Positions 1-8,059 are shown, numbered from the stretch's first letter. The stretch is DNA of 35,613 bases from Blautia sp. (GCA_022764275.1 JALERH010000062.1:1-35613), one strand, 5' to 3'. Made by a program: numbers and translations. Notes: generated from the sequence alone by a model not told the origin.

Positions 1-309
1 CAGAAGCAGCTGCTGACCATTGCGAGAGCCATTCTGGCGGACAATAAGATTCTGATTCTGGATGAGGCTACTTCCTCCGTAGATACCAGAACGGAGATGC
101 GTATCCAGAAGGCGATGGATAACCTGATGAAGGGAAGAACCAGCTTTGTCATTGCCCACAGGCTGTCCACCATCAAGGATGCAGATCTGATCCTTGTGAT
201 GAAGGATGGTGACATCATTGAACAGGGCAATCACGAAGAGCTCCTGGCAAAGAAGGGCTTCTATGCAGATCTTTATAACAGCCAGTTCGAAAAAGCAGAG
301 AGTGCGTGA
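1..309 (+). CDS. ABC exporter ATP-binding domain, C-terminal part (5' end outside window)
   Basis: The reading frame is open from base 1 and encodes the last 102 residues of an ABC transporter nucleotide-binding domain. Visible in order are the tail of the signature helix ([10 protein letters not shown]), Walker B with its catalytic glutamate ([12 protein letters not shown]) and the switch histidine (IAHRLSTI), followed by a short C-terminal tail. The ATSSVD wording and the D-loop are typical of multidrug/lipid exporters in which membrane and ATPase domains are fused (MsbA/LmrA type), so the missing upstream part probably carries six membrane helices. The substrate cannot be read from this fragment. 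It is the last gene of its transcript: a strong hairpin terminator follows about 95 bases after the stop. Confidence 0.9.
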   Translation, partial: QKQLLTIARAILADNKILILDEATSSVDTRTEMRIQKAMDNLMKGRTSFVIAHRLSTIKDADLILVMKDGDIIEQGNHEELLAKKGFYADLYNSQFEKAESA

Positions 310-404
310 GCCTTTGATGTTACTATTCGGCTAAGCCGTGAATCGTACCCCTTTGATTCAATCAACTTTAAAATAGAATAAGGCAGGTTGTATTCGGGGA
401 AAAA

Positions 405-446
405 ATTGGTTATACTTTTCGTAAGAAAGGTGTAGCCGATTTTTTT
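405..446 (+). terminator. Bidirectional intrinsic terminator after the ABC exporter
   Basis: A 16-base-pair stem (405-420 with 425-440) closes on a four-base GTAA loop. Every position pairs if four G:U pairs are allowed. It is flanked by an A-run at 401-405 and a T-run at 440-446, so it should work on both strands and insulate helD from the exporter transcript. A TATAAT at 461-466 just downstream is a possible -10 box for helD, but no convincing -35 is seen. Confidence 0.85.
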
Positions 447-498
447 AACATACATTCAGATATAATAGAAACACTTAAAAAGACCAGGAGATTTTTTC

Positions 499-2559
499 AT
501 GATGATAAACCAGAAGGACGGAAAACAATACCTTGCTTATGTTCTGGAGAAACTGAAAGCGCGGATTGCCCAGATCAGCCAGTCCATTGCGGAGGGGCAG
601 AAAGAAATCGAGGGAATGCACGAATATTACTGGGAAAATTACACGGAAATGGACCAGTATGGATATGAAAATTTTGATAACCAGCAGGCACTTTTGCATC
701 AGATCAATGCCAATGAACAGCAGCTCCATTTAAAGCGAAGATTCAAAAAGATGCTGGATTCGCCGTTCTTTGGCAGAGTAGACTTTCTTTATGACGGGGA
801 GGAAGAACCGGAGATTTTTTATATCGGAATCGGAAATTTTGCAGAACAGGCGGGAAAAGTGCCGCTGGTTTACGACTGGCGTGCACCGGTGAGCGGACTT
901 TTTTATGACTTTGATAAAGGACCGGCTTCCTATGAGGCTCCCCTGGGAGAAATGACAGGAGAAATCACTTCCAAGTGGCAGTACAAAATCCGCCGCGGCC
1001 AGATGGTCTATCAGTTTGAGAGCGATGTGAAGATTGATGACGAAATCCTCATGGCTGAACTCGGAAGCAATGGGTCTGTAGCACTGAAAAATATCATCCG
1101 CACCATACAAAAGGAGCAGAATGCCATTATCCGCAATACAAAGGACCGGATCATGGTGATTCAGGGTGCGGCAGGCAGCGGTAAAACATCCATCGCTCTG
1201 CACCGCATTGCGTATCTGCTCTACCATGACAGGAAAAATCTGAAATCGTCCAACATTCTGATCCTGTCGCCAAACAGTATTTTTGCGGACTATATTTCTC
1301 ACATCCTTCCTGAGCTTGGAGAGGAAAACATCCGGGAAATGAGTTTTGATTTGTTTGCCTATCGTCAGCTGAAGGATACGGTTTCTGACTGCGAGGATCG
1401 TTACGACCAGATTGAACGCATGCTGAACTATCCGGAAATGACAGACTATTACAAAGAAAAGCAGTCGCAGGAATTTCTGAACCGTCTGGAAGGTTTTCTG
1501 ACCGGACTGGAAGATGAGCTGATGAATTTCCATGATGTGAATCATAAAAGCTATACAAAAAAAGAGTCAGACATCATCGAACTGTTCTATTTTAAATTTA
1601 TGGATATTCCCCTGCTTTCCCGTATGGAAGCTGTGGCAGAGTATTTTATTGATGAAGTGGAAACCCTGCGGGGGACAGATATGGAGGAAGAGGAACGGGA
1701 GCTTGTGATGGAAAAATTCATGAGCATGTATGAGACAAGGGATTTGTATGTCCTTTACAGCCGTTTTCTGGAAAACGAAGGCTATCTTCCACTTGCCCAT
1801 GAGCCTCTGGAGAAGAGAAAGCTTCGGTATGAGGATGTATATCCTGTCCTTTACCTCAAATACAGGCTTCTGCGTCAGAACAGCCATACGGGGATCAAGC
1901 ATCTGGTAGTGGATGAGATGCAGGATTATTCCAGGCTGCAGTACCGGATTCTTCGCATGATGTTTTCCTGCCGCATGACCATTCTGGGAGATAAAGCGCA
2001 GACCATGGAGGAAAAAAATCAGGATGTGATGGCATTTCTTCCAAAGATTTTCGGGCGGGATATCCGAAAAATCGTGATGAACAAAAGTTACCGGAACACA
2101 GTGGAAATTGCTTCCTATGCAAACCGTCTCGCCGGGATTACGGATATGGAACTGTTTGAACGCCATGGGGAGCCTGTGGAGGAGAGATTCTTTGCAGAAA
2201 TGGAAGATGCTCTGGATGAGATTACAAAGAAACTCTGCCTTGGGGAGGAGGAGTATGAGACGGCAGCCGTGATTCTGCGCACGCAGAAAGAGGCGGATCT
2301 GGCGTCTGCACTTTTAAAGGAGAAGCTTTCCGCGGCCGGATTTGATACGGAGAACCGTTTCTCCTATCTGCACCGGGACAGCTCCAGTTTCCGGAAAGGG
2401 CTGACGGTCACCACCTTTTATCTGGCCAAAGGGCTGGAGTTTGACCAGGTATTTTCCCTTTTTCCATCCCGGGATGAGACACCTCTGGCGAAACAGGGAA
2501 GATATATTGCAGCTACCCGTGCTCTGCACCGGCTTCACATGTATGAATATGGAAAATGA
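499..2559 (+). CDS. helD: HelD-type superfamily 1 ATPase, RNA polymerase recycling factor
   Basis: A 686-residue UvrD/Rep-like ATPase of the HelD family. Characterised HelD proteins bind RNA polymerase, reach into its channels with an N-terminal coiled-coil arm and use ATP to release stalled or post-termination polymerase from DNA. What is visible: a charged helical N-terminus (about residues 10-75) consistent with the arm, a Walker A motif GAAGSGKT at about 223-230 (set later than in true helicases, as in HelD), the motif II region VVDEMQDYS, motif III LGDKAQTM, and C-terminal motifs LAKGLEFDQV and AATRALHRL. The Walker B wording is DEMQD, not the DEYQD seen in AddA. AGGAG lies 8 bases before the first ATG; the next codon is also ATG. 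The length is close to that of the family. It stands alone, between a terminator and the promoter of the next gene. Confidence 0.88.
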   Translation: MMINQKDGKQYLAYVLEKLKARIAQISQSIAEGQKEIEGMHEYYWENYTEMDQYGYENFDNQQALLHQINANEQQLHLKRRFKKMLDSPFFGRVDFLYDGEEEPEIFYIGIGNFAEQAGKVPLVYDWRAPVSGLFYDFDKGPASYEAPLGEMTGEITSKWQYKIRRGQMVYQFESDVKIDDEILMAELGSNGSVALKNIIRTIQKEQNAIIRNTKDRIMVIQGAAGSGKTSIALHRIAYLLYHDRKNLKSSNILILSPNSIFADYISHILPELGEENIREMSFDLFAYRQLKDTVSDCEDRYDQIERMLNYPEMTDYYKEKQSQEFLNRLEGFLTGLEDELMNFHDVNHKSYTKKESDIIELFYFKFMDIPLLSRMEAVAEYFIDEVETLRGTDMEEEERELVMEKFMSMYETRDLYVLYSRFLENEGYLPLAHEPLEKRKLRYEDVYPVLYLKYRLLRQNSHTGIKHLVVDEMQDYSRLQYRILRMMFSCRMTILGDKAQTMEEKNQDVMAFLPKIFGRDIRKIVMNKSYRNTVEIASYANRLAGITDMELFERHGEPVEERFFAEMEDALDEITKKLCLGEEEYETAAVILRTQKEADLASALLKEKLSAAGFDTENRFSYLHRDSSSFRKGLTVTTFYLAKGLEFDQVFSLFPSRDETPLAKQGRYIAATRALHRLHMYEYGK

Positions 2560-2562
2560 AGT

Positions 2563-2576
2563 TTACAAATTTGTAA
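2563..2576. promoter_or_regulatory. Perfect 14-base palindrome TTACAAATTTGTAA after helD
   Basis: The palindrome begins four bases after the helD stop codon. Half-sites of the same type (TTGTAAT, ATTACAA) recur at 2658-2664, 2714-2720 and 2725-2731 before the lipoprotein gene. This suggests a binding site for a regulator. No protein partner can be named from the sequence. Confidence 0.35.
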
Positions 2577-2657
2577 TATAATGAGATACAATAAAAGCAG
2601 ATTCCTGTGAGAAAACAGTGAAAAATGAATAATTTTATGCGATAAAGTTTATAATAA

Positions 2658-2686
2658 CATTACAAGAATTTACAGGAATTTCACAA
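2658..2686 (+). promoter_or_regulatory. 10-base-period direct repeats upstream of the lipoprotein promoter
   Basis: Three similar blocks follow each other at a 10-base step (cattacaaga, atttacagga, atttcacaaa). They end about 19 bases before the -35 box at 2705. Direct repeats spaced by one helical turn are the usual target of OmpR/PhoB-type response regulators. That link is inference only. Confidence 0.35.
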
Positions 2687-2704
2687 AGCGTATCGGAAAA
2701 TTCA

Positions 2705-2733
2705 TTGACAGGTTTGTAATAAAATTGTAAAAT
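2705..2733 (+). promoter_or_regulatory. Sigma-A-type promoter of the lipoprotein gene
   Basis: TTGACA at 2705-2710, a 17-base spacer and TAAAAT at 2728-2733 form a near-consensus promoter. The predicted start of RNA lies about 35 bases before the AAGGAGG ribosome binding site at 2763-2769. The spacer holds two TTGTAA copies 11 bases apart, so a repressor there would block the promoter directly. Confidence 0.75.
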
Positions 2734-2774
2734 ATAACCCTAGGGACATTATTTGATAAAATAAGGAGGATACC

Positions 2775-3809
2775 ATGAAGAATAAAAAGATTTTAGCAAT
2801 CTTAGCGATAACGGCTGCACTTTCCTGTGTTGCCACAGCCTGCAGCTTCGGCGGTGATGAACCGGAGGAGCAGGTAGTTGTAGATGAGACCACACCAACT
2901 CCGGCACCAACAGCGACACCCACTCCGGCACCGACGATTGCGCCGGATGTGCAGGATACCACTTATACATCTGCGAACGGCGTATCCATTAAGCTTCCGG
3001 ATGCCACCTGGTCAAATAAATCTGATGAGGCGGATTTATTGAGCTTTGAGTCACCGGAGCAGGGGAAGATTCTTATTCTCCACGGACAGGGAGAGGAGGA
3101 TATGTCTTCCGCAGTAATTCCAGATACCCAGGATCTGGCTGTGTCGCTGGAGCAGGCTTCTGATATGACACAGGGTACGGATTTTGAGATTCAGAACTAT
3201 ACAGCCAATAATGTAAATGGAGTAGGTGTTTACTCCTATACGGTAAAATATCTGAATACCGAGAAGAGCGGCGGCTATGCTTACGCAGTAGATAAAGTAT
3301 TTGCAAATGACACGGAATTTTATTCTATCTGCGGCTCCGTAAAAGGCGATGCTTCCCTGGCTGGCATCCAGAGTGCTGTAGAATCCTTCCAGATTGTCGG
3401 AGAGTCTTCTCTGAAGGCCGGAGTACCGGCTGCGGACGGCACTGCAGCAGGTACAGCGGACGGAACAGCAGGCACGACGGACGGTACCACAGGTACTGCA
3501 GACGGAACAACCGTTTCCGATGGTACCACTTCCGGCGGCAGCACGGCAAGCTCCGCAGACGATGGAACTTATGGAAACTCCGCAGGCTTTACTGCAGAGC
3601 AGCTTCGTGATACGAACCAGACCAGGACCATCTACCGTAATTCAGACGGACATCCGCTTGTTATCACCCCGGATGGAAATGGCAACTGGAAGGACTTTGA
3701 CGGAAATACCTATCGTTTTGCAAACAACGAGGATGTTTACGATCAGAATGATGTGGATTATTACTGGCACGGCGAGGGCGCTGACGTATACTATATGCCG
3801 GTGGAATAA
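2775..3809 (+). CDS. Putative lipoprotein with Pro/Thr and Gly/Thr linkers
   Basis: A 344-residue protein with a lipoprotein signal peptide: basic start, hydrophobic core, and a lipobox-like VATAC that puts the lipidated cysteine at residue 23. A low-complexity TPTPAP linker (about 40-58) follows, then a globular domain (about 62-210) that resembles PsbP/DUF1795-like envelope domains in general pattern, though I cannot assign it firmly. A second linker rich in Gly, Thr, Ala and Asp (about 220-262, built from repeats such as GTADGT) leads to a C-terminal domain of about 80 residues rich in Tyr, Asp and Asn. The two long linkers suggest that the C-terminal domain is held away from the membrane, in or beyond the wall. 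Perfect AAGGAGG ribosome binding site 5 bases before the ATG. It has its own promoter and terminator. Function unknown. Confidence 0.8.
   Translation: MKNKKILAILAITAALSCVATACSFGGDEPEEQVVVDETTPTPAPTATPTPAPTIAPDVQDTTYTSANGVSIKLPDATWSNKSDEADLLSFESPEQGKILILHGQGEEDMSSAVIPDTQDLAVSLEQASDMTQGTDFEIQNYTANNVNGVGVYSYTVKYLNTEKSGGYAYAVDKVFANDTEFYSICGSVKGDASLAGIQSAVESFQIVGESSLKAGVPAADGTAAGTADGTAGTTDGTTGTADGTTVSDGTTSGGSTASSADDGTYGNSAGFTAEQLRDTNQTRTIYRNSDGHPLVITPDGNGNWKDFDGNTYRFANNEDVYDQNDVDYYWHGEGADVYYMPVE
3431..3540 (+). repeat. Low-complexity repeats coding for a Gly/Thr/Ala/Asp linker
   Basis: Short imperfect repeats with the core gacgg(a/t/c)ac encode the motif DGT six or seven times in the linker of the lipoprotein. 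Their number could change by slippage. They belong to the gene and are not a separate element. Confidence 0.6.
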
Positions 3810-3830
3810 AAAATCAGAAATGAAAGGATG

Positions 3831-3863
3831 GCGGTCACGATTTTGTGACCGCTGTTTTAATTT
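3831..3863 (+). terminator. Intrinsic terminator of the lipoprotein gene
   Basis: A perfect 8-base-pair stem (gcggtcac at 3831-3838 with gtgaccgc at 3845-3852) and a six-base loop are followed by a T-rich stretch (tgttttaatttt). It lies 21 bases after the stop codon. Confidence 0.8.
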
Positions 3864-3946
3864 TGAGTATTGCATGCGCCTGACGTGGATATGAGATACG
3901 ATATACGATATTTCAAATACGGCCCCAAATACGTGTCGTGTTTTCC

Positions 3947-3975
3947 TTGGAAAATCGGAGATATTATGATATGAT
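3947..3975 (+). promoter_or_regulatory. Candidate promoter inside the 530-base non-coding stretch
   Basis: TTGGAA at 3947-3952, a 17-base spacer and TATGAT at 3970-3975. An overlapping TATGAT at 3965 is too close to this -35 box. No coding region starts within the next 400 bases, so the RNA would be either a long leader for the methyltransferase at 4395 or a short non-coding RNA ending at the hairpin at 4136-4198. Confidence 0.35.
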
Positions 3976-4042
3976 GGAACACGAAGAAAAAGGTTCTTTC
4001 GAAAGTTCGGGTAAGTAAGAGGTTTGAGAATAAATTTCGCTT

Positions 4043-4291
4043 CGGGGTCTATACAAAATTTTTGCTCCGTCAGAGCCATTTATTCCGAAAATCGAATAAA
4101 TATTGCGGCTTTTCAGGGCAAATTTTCCCTATATGAAAAAAATTGCTTCCCAGACCCCGCTTTTGGGCATTTCCGGGGTCTGGGGAATCAGTTTTTTTGT
4201 ATAGATACTTTTGTGGCGGTAAGTGCCGTATTTTACCTGAGATTTTCCTGAAAAAGGGGGCTAATCATGAAAAAATATTGTATAGACCCCG
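4043..4291. repeat. Large imperfect inverted repeat built from AGACCCCG blocks
   Basis: This covers most of the gene-free stretch 3864-4394. CGGGGTCT or its complement occurs four times: at 4043-4050, 4152-4159, 4174-4181 and 4284-4291. The outer ends (4043-4063 and 4271-4291) are inverted copies matching at 20 of 21 positions. The inner ends form the hairpin 4136-4198. The 9-mer TTGTATAGA appears at 4197-4205 and 4278-4286, and inverted at 4048-4056. Smaller hairpins lie at 4078-4101 (8-base-pair stem) and 4115-4130. The arms are 117 and 118 bases long. No convincing open frame lies inside: the frame running through from 4143 has no ribosome binding site and an unlike composition. It could be a non-autonomous palindromic element, a structured RNA, or both. 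Confidence 0.6.
4136..4198. terminator. Long A-tract/T-tract hairpin, likely bidirectional terminator
   Basis: The core stem pairs 4147-4159 with 4174-4186 (13 pairs, one G:U) around a 14-base loop. After a one-base bulge it continues through ttg/caa-like pairs into seven As (4136-4142) facing seven Ts (4192-4198). A stem framed this way ends transcription on both strands. It is also the centre of the larger inverted repeat 4043-4291. Confidence 0.6.
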
Positions 4292-4394
4292 TGGGAAAAA
4301 TTTCTGCTTAAATTTTATATACCCAAAGATCGGAAAGAACCGAAAAACACACATGGACACAAAAGATATCCATGAAACAGCTTGGAGGGATTGG

Positions 4395-5174
4395 ATGGAC
4401 AATATGGAAGCCTACGGCGAATTTGCAAAGGTGTACGATATTTTCCAGGATAATATTCATTACGAAGAATGGGCAGACTATCTCTGTGAAAGACTGAAGG
4501 AATACGGGATTGAAAATGGCCTGGTGCTGGAGCTTGGCTGCGGGACCGGGACGATGACCGAGCTTCTGGCAGAAGCGGGATATGATATGATCGGTGTGGA
4601 CAATTCCGAGGAAATGCTGGCAGAGGCCATGGAAAAGAAAGAACAGTCCTGTCATGATATTTTATACCTGCTGCAGGACATGCAGGAATTTGAACTGTAC
4701 GGCACGGTCCGGGCTGTGGTGAGTGTTTGCGACAGCCTGAATTATATTACCGAAGAAGAGGAACTGGAACATGTTTTTTCTCTGGTAAACAATTATCTGG
4801 ATCCGGGCGGAATCTTTATATTTGATATGAATACCGTATACAAGTACAGAGACATGCTGGGGGACTGTACCATCGCAGAAAACCGGGATGAGGGAAGCTT
4901 TATCTGGGAAAACAGCTATGATGAGGAGACCGGCATCAACGTTTATGAGCTGGCACTGTTTCTGCCAAGGGAAGACGGACTGTATGAAAAATCTGAGGAG
5001 ATTCATTATCAGAGGGCTTACCCAATGGAAAAAATAGAAGCACTTCTGGAAAATGCCGGTCTGAAGCTTCTGGCGGTATATGATGCATATACACTGGAAA
5101 AACCAAAGGCGGACAGCGGAAGACTTACGTTCATTGCCAGGGAGCATGGGAAAACTCCTGCTGCAGGAGCATAA
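4395..5174 (+). CDS. Class I SAM-dependent methyltransferase
   Basis: A 259-residue protein with a Rossmann-fold methyltransferase core. Motif I, LELGCGTGTMT, is at residues 45-55, an acidic residue (D69, in GVDNSEEML) binds the ribose of SAM, and the middle motif with VVSVCDSLNYI is near residue 110. It resembles the small-molecule methyltransferases (Methyltransf_25/11 type) common in Clostridia, which open with EAYGEFAKVYD. The substrate is unknown. The frame is open back to 4143, but I place the start at the ATG at 4395, where GGAGGG sits 5 bases upstream. An ATG at 4353 has no good ribosome binding site, and one at 4404 is also possible. The gene lies 80 bases before hslO, and no clear terminator separates them. 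Confidence 0.82.
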   Translation: MDNMEAYGEFAKVYDIFQDNIHYEEWADYLCERLKEYGIENGLVLELGCGTGTMTELLAEAGYDMIGVDNSEEMLAEAMEKKEQSCHDILYLLQDMQEFELYGTVRAVVSVCDSLNYITEEEELEHVFSLVNNYLDPGGIFIFDMNTVYKYRDMLGDCTIAENRDEGSFIWENSYDEETGINVYELALFLPREDGLYEKSEEIHYQRAYPMEKIEALLENAGLKLLAVYDAYTLEKPKADSGRLTFIAREHGKTPAAGA

Positions 5175-5215
5175 AAAGTACGGGAATCGCAGAACGTATA
5201 TCTTCGTTATGAAAA

Positions 5216-5227
5216 GATAAATTTATC
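5216..5227. promoter_or_regulatory. Perfect 12-base palindrome before hslO
   Basis: GATAAATTTATC lies 27 bases before the hslO start codon, in the leader. It could be an operator, but short AT-rich palindromes also arise by chance and no regulator can be named. Confidence 0.2.
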
Positions 5228-5254
5228 ATAAATAATACAGGATTGGAGAACAAT

Positions 5255-6133
5255 ATGAGTGACTATATTATCAGAGCGGTAGCGGCCAACAGCCAGATTC
5301 GTGCTTTTGCCGCGGTTACCACAGAAGTAGTGGAAACTGCAAGAAACGCCCATAACACGAGTCCGGTGGCAACGGCTGCGCTGGGACGCCTTCTTACAGG
5401 AGGGGCGATGATGGGTGTTATGATGAAAGGGGAAAAAGATATCCTTACCCTGCAGATTCATGCAGGGGGACCCTTGAATGGAATCACAGTTACCGCAGAT
5501 TCCCAGGGAAATGTAAAAGGATATGTGGGAAATCCGGATGTCTGCATTCCTGCTAACAGCAAAGGAAAGCTGGATGTGGCAGGAGCCGTCGGCGTAGGAT
5601 TTATGAATGTGATCAAGGATATGGGGCTGAAAGAACCATATGTGGGGCAGGTGGCTCTGCAGACCAGTGAGATTGCCGAGGATCTGACCTATTATTTTGC
5701 TACCAGTGAGCAGGTACCATCTGCTGTGGGGCTTGGTGTTCTGATGAACAAAAACAACACAGTCCGTCAGGCAGGAGGTTTTATCGTACAGCTTATGCCT
5801 TTTGCAGAAGAATCCGTTATTTCCAGACTGGAGCAGAACGTAGCAAAAATCAGTTCCGTTACCAGCCTTCTGGAGGAGGGGCATACACCGGAGAGCCTTT
5901 TGAATACAGTCCTGGACGGTTTTGATGTGGAGATCAATGACCGGGTTCCCACGAAGTTTTACTGCAACTGCAGCAAAGAGCGTGTGGAAAAAGCCCTGAT
6001 CAGCATCGGACGTAAGGAGCTGAACGAGATGATACAGGAAGGAAAGCCAATAGAGATGAACTGTCATTTCTGCAATACGAATTATACTTTTACGGTGGAA
6101 GAGCTAAAAGAGATTCTCAGAAAATGTAAATAA
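5255..6133 (+). CDS. hslO: Hsp33, redox-regulated holdase chaperone
   Basis: A 292-residue Hsp33. In the cytoplasm this chaperone is inactive while four cysteines hold zinc. Oxidation (hypochlorite, or peroxide with heat) forms disulfides, unfolds the linker and exposes a surface that binds unfolding proteins. The zinc site is intact: C237 and C239 (YCNC) and C270 and C273 (CHFC), with the usual spacing of about 30 residues. The N-terminal domain shows the family pattern (DYIIRAVAANSQIRAFA, TGGAMMGVMMKG). I choose the ATG at 5255, with GGAG 6 bases upstream. The TTG at 5243 overlaps the ribosome binding site and is unlikely. nadE starts 12 bases after the stop, so the two are probably co-transcribed, pairing a redox sensor with NAD synthesis. 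Confidence 0.96.
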   Translation: MSDYIIRAVAANSQIRAFAAVTTEVVETARNAHNTSPVATAALGRLLTGGAMMGVMMKGEKDILTLQIHAGGPLNGITVTADSQGNVKGYVGNPDVCIPANSKGKLDVAGAVGVGFMNVIKDMGLKEPYVGQVALQTSEIAEDLTYYFATSEQVPSAVGLGVLMNKNNTVRQAGGFIVQLMPFAEESVISRLEQNVAKISSVTSLLEEGHTPESLLNTVLDGFDVEINDRVPTKFYCNCSKERVEKALISIGRKELNEMIQEGKPIEMNCHFCNTNYTFTVEELKEILRKCK

Positions 6134-6145
6134 GGAGTACAGACC

Positions 6146-8059
6146 ATGAAACAGGGTTTTATAAAAGTGGCGGCGGCTACGCCGAAAATTACAGTGGCAG
6201 ACTGCCGGGCAAATGGCAAGGAAATCGTCCGTCTGATTCGTGAAATGCAAAAAGAGCATGCCAGAGTTATGGTATTTCCGGAGCTTTGCATCACCGGCTA
6301 TACCTGTCAGGATCTGTTTCTGCAGAGGCGGCTTCTGGACAGCGCGTGGGAGACGCTTCTTAATATTGCAGAGGAGACAGAGGACGTGGATGCCCTGATT
6401 TTTGTGGGACTTCCTCTTCGCCATAATGGAAAGCTGTACAACGTGGCAGCTGCTTTAAATCATGGAAATATTCTTGGTTTTGTGCCAAAGACCCATCTGC
6501 CCAATTATAATGAATTTTATGAACAGCGTCATTTTTCCGCCGGGACAGAGGATTTTGACTGTCATACGGTGGGGGAGGAAGAGGTTCCCTTTGGAACCAG
6601 TCTTTTGTTTACCTGTGAGGAGATTCCGGAGCTTACCGTGGCAGCGGAAATCTGCGAGGATCTGTGGGTGCCGAATCCCCCAAGCGTTTCCCATGCTCAG
6701 GCGGGGGCTCATATTATTGTAAATCTTTCTGCCAGCGATGAGATGGTGGGAAAGGATTCCTACCGCAGAGATCTGGTGACCGGGCAGTCAGCCCGCCTGG
6801 TGTGCGGCTATATCTATGCCACTGCAGGGGAAGGGGAATCTTCCCAGGATCTTGTTTTTGGAGGTCAGAATATGATTGCGGAGAATGGAGTCATGCTCTG
6901 CGAGGGAAAGCGTTTCCGGAATTCTGTCATATACGGGGAAATCGATGTGCAGCGTCTTGCGGATGAAAGACGCCGGATATCCACATACCCTCCGGCAGAT
7001 GGAAGCTGTTATGAACAGATTCCTTTTGAGGTGGAAGTGGAAGAGACAAAGCTTACCAGAAATTTTGCTCCATATCCTTTTGTTCCGTCCGGAAAAGAGG
7101 AAAGGGATATGCGCTGCGAGGAAATCCTGAATATCCAGGCTATGGGACTGAAAAAACGTCTGGAGCATGTGCATAGCCAGAAGGCTGCTGTAGGACTTTC
7201 CGGCGGCCTGGATTCTACCCTGGCGCTTCTTGTCATCGCCCGTACCTTTGACATGATGGGAGCACCGAGAAAACAGATTCACTGCATTACCATGCCATGT
7301 TTTGGCACTACGGACAGAACTTATCAGAACGCATGTAAGTTAAGCCGCTGTCTGGGAGCAACGCTTTCTGAAGTGAATATCAAGGAGGCAGTCAATATCC
7401 ATTTTCGTGATATCGGTCATGATCCGGAAATCCATGATGTGACTTACGAAAACAGTCAGGCTCGCGAAAGAACACAGATTCTCATGGATATGGCAAATCA
7501 GGAGGGGGCGATTCTGGTGGGAACGGGAGACCTTTCTGAGCTGGCCCTCGGATGGGCAACCTACAATGGCGATCATATGTCCATGTATGGGGTAAATGCT
7601 TCTGTGCCGAAAACCCTGGTACGTCATCTGGTGCGTTACTATGCGGATACCTGCGGCGACGAGGCCTTAAGTGAGGTGCTTCTGGACATCCTGGATACTC
7701 CGGTGAGCCCGGAGCTTCTGCCTCCAGAGAACGGGGAAATCGCCCAGAAGACAGAAGACCTGGTAGGACCTTACGAGCTCCATGATTTCTTCCTGTATTA
7801 TATGCTGCGTGCAGGTTTCGAGCCGAAAAAGATCTACCGCGTGGCATGCCGTACCTTTGAGGGCACTTACGGGAAAGACACGATTCTGAAATGGCTGAAA
7901 ACGTTTTACCGAAGATTTTTTGCGCAGCAGTTCAAGCGCTCCTGCCTGCCGGACGGACCGAAGGTGGGAAGCGTGGCACTTTCGCCAAGAGGAGATCTGC
8001 GGATGCCAAGTGATGCCAGCGCAGCTGTCTGGATGGAAGAGCTGGATGAAATTTCATAA
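6146..8059 (+). CDS. nadE: Glutamine-dependent NAD+ synthase
   Basis: A 637-residue two-domain enzyme that makes NAD+ from nicotinate adenine dinucleotide, ATP and glutamine-derived ammonia, the last step of NAD synthesis. The N-terminal nitrilase-type glutaminase domain has its Glu-Lys-Cys triad at E46 (FPELCITGY), K115 (VPKTHLPNY) and C170 (AAEICEDLW). The C-terminal ATP-pyrophosphatase domain has the PP-loop SGGLDS at 352-357, and later the GTGDLSELALGW segment of the active site. The length fits the long bacterial type. AAGGAG overlaps the upstream gap and lies 9 bases before the ATG. The gene ends in a convergent terminator shared with the minus-strand gene that follows. Confidence 0.96.
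   Translation: MKQGFIKVAAATPKITVADCRANGKEIVRLIREMQKEHARVMVFPELCITGYTCQDLFLQRRLLDSAWETLLNIAEETEDVDALIFVGLPLRHNGKLYNVAAALNHGNILGFVPKTHLPNYNEFYEQRHFSAGTEDFDCHTVGEEEVPFGTSLLFTCEEIPELTVAAEICEDLWVPNPPSVSHAQAGAHIIVNLSASDEMVGKDSYRRDLVTGQSARLVCGYIYATAGEGESSQDLVFGGQNMIAENGVMLCEGKRFRNSVIYGEIDVQRLADERRRISTYPPADGSCYEQIPFEVEVEETKLTRNFAPYPFVPSGKEERDMRCEEILNIQAMGLKKRLEHVHSQKAAVGLSGGLDSTLALLVIARTFDMMGAPRKQIHCITMPCFGTTDRTYQNACKLSRCLGATLSEVNIKEAVNIHFRDIGHDPEIHDVTYENSQARERTQILMDMANQEGAILVGTGDLSELALGWATYNGDHMSMYGVNASVPKTLVRHLVRYYADTCGDEALSEVLLDILDTPVSPELLPPENGEIAQKTEDLVGPYELHDFFLYYMLRAGFEPKKIYRVACRTFEGTYGKDTILKWLKTFYRRFFAQQFKRSCLPDGPKVGSVALSPRGDLRMPSDASAAVWMEELDEIS

Noticed and set aside
730-1545. A 271-codon minus-strand frame inside helD
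   Set aside because: Shadow of helD. No ribosome binding site, no recognisable domain, and the plus-strand protein has all family motifs.
2562-2592. A second promoter (TTTACA ... TACAAT) right after helD
   Set aside because: The spacer is 19 bases and a much better promoter lies at 2705-2733. The TTTACA is part of the palindrome at 2563-2576.
3520-3894. A 124-codon plus-strand frame overlapping the lipoprotein gene's 3' end
   Set aside because: It is out of frame with the lipoprotein, which has signal peptide, ribosome binding site and promoter. Its translation is low complexity and it runs through the terminator.
4143-4394. N-terminal extension of the methyltransferase frame
   Set aside because: The extra 84 residues run through the palindromic hairpin, have unlike composition and no ribosome binding site. 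GGAGGG supports the ATG at 4395.
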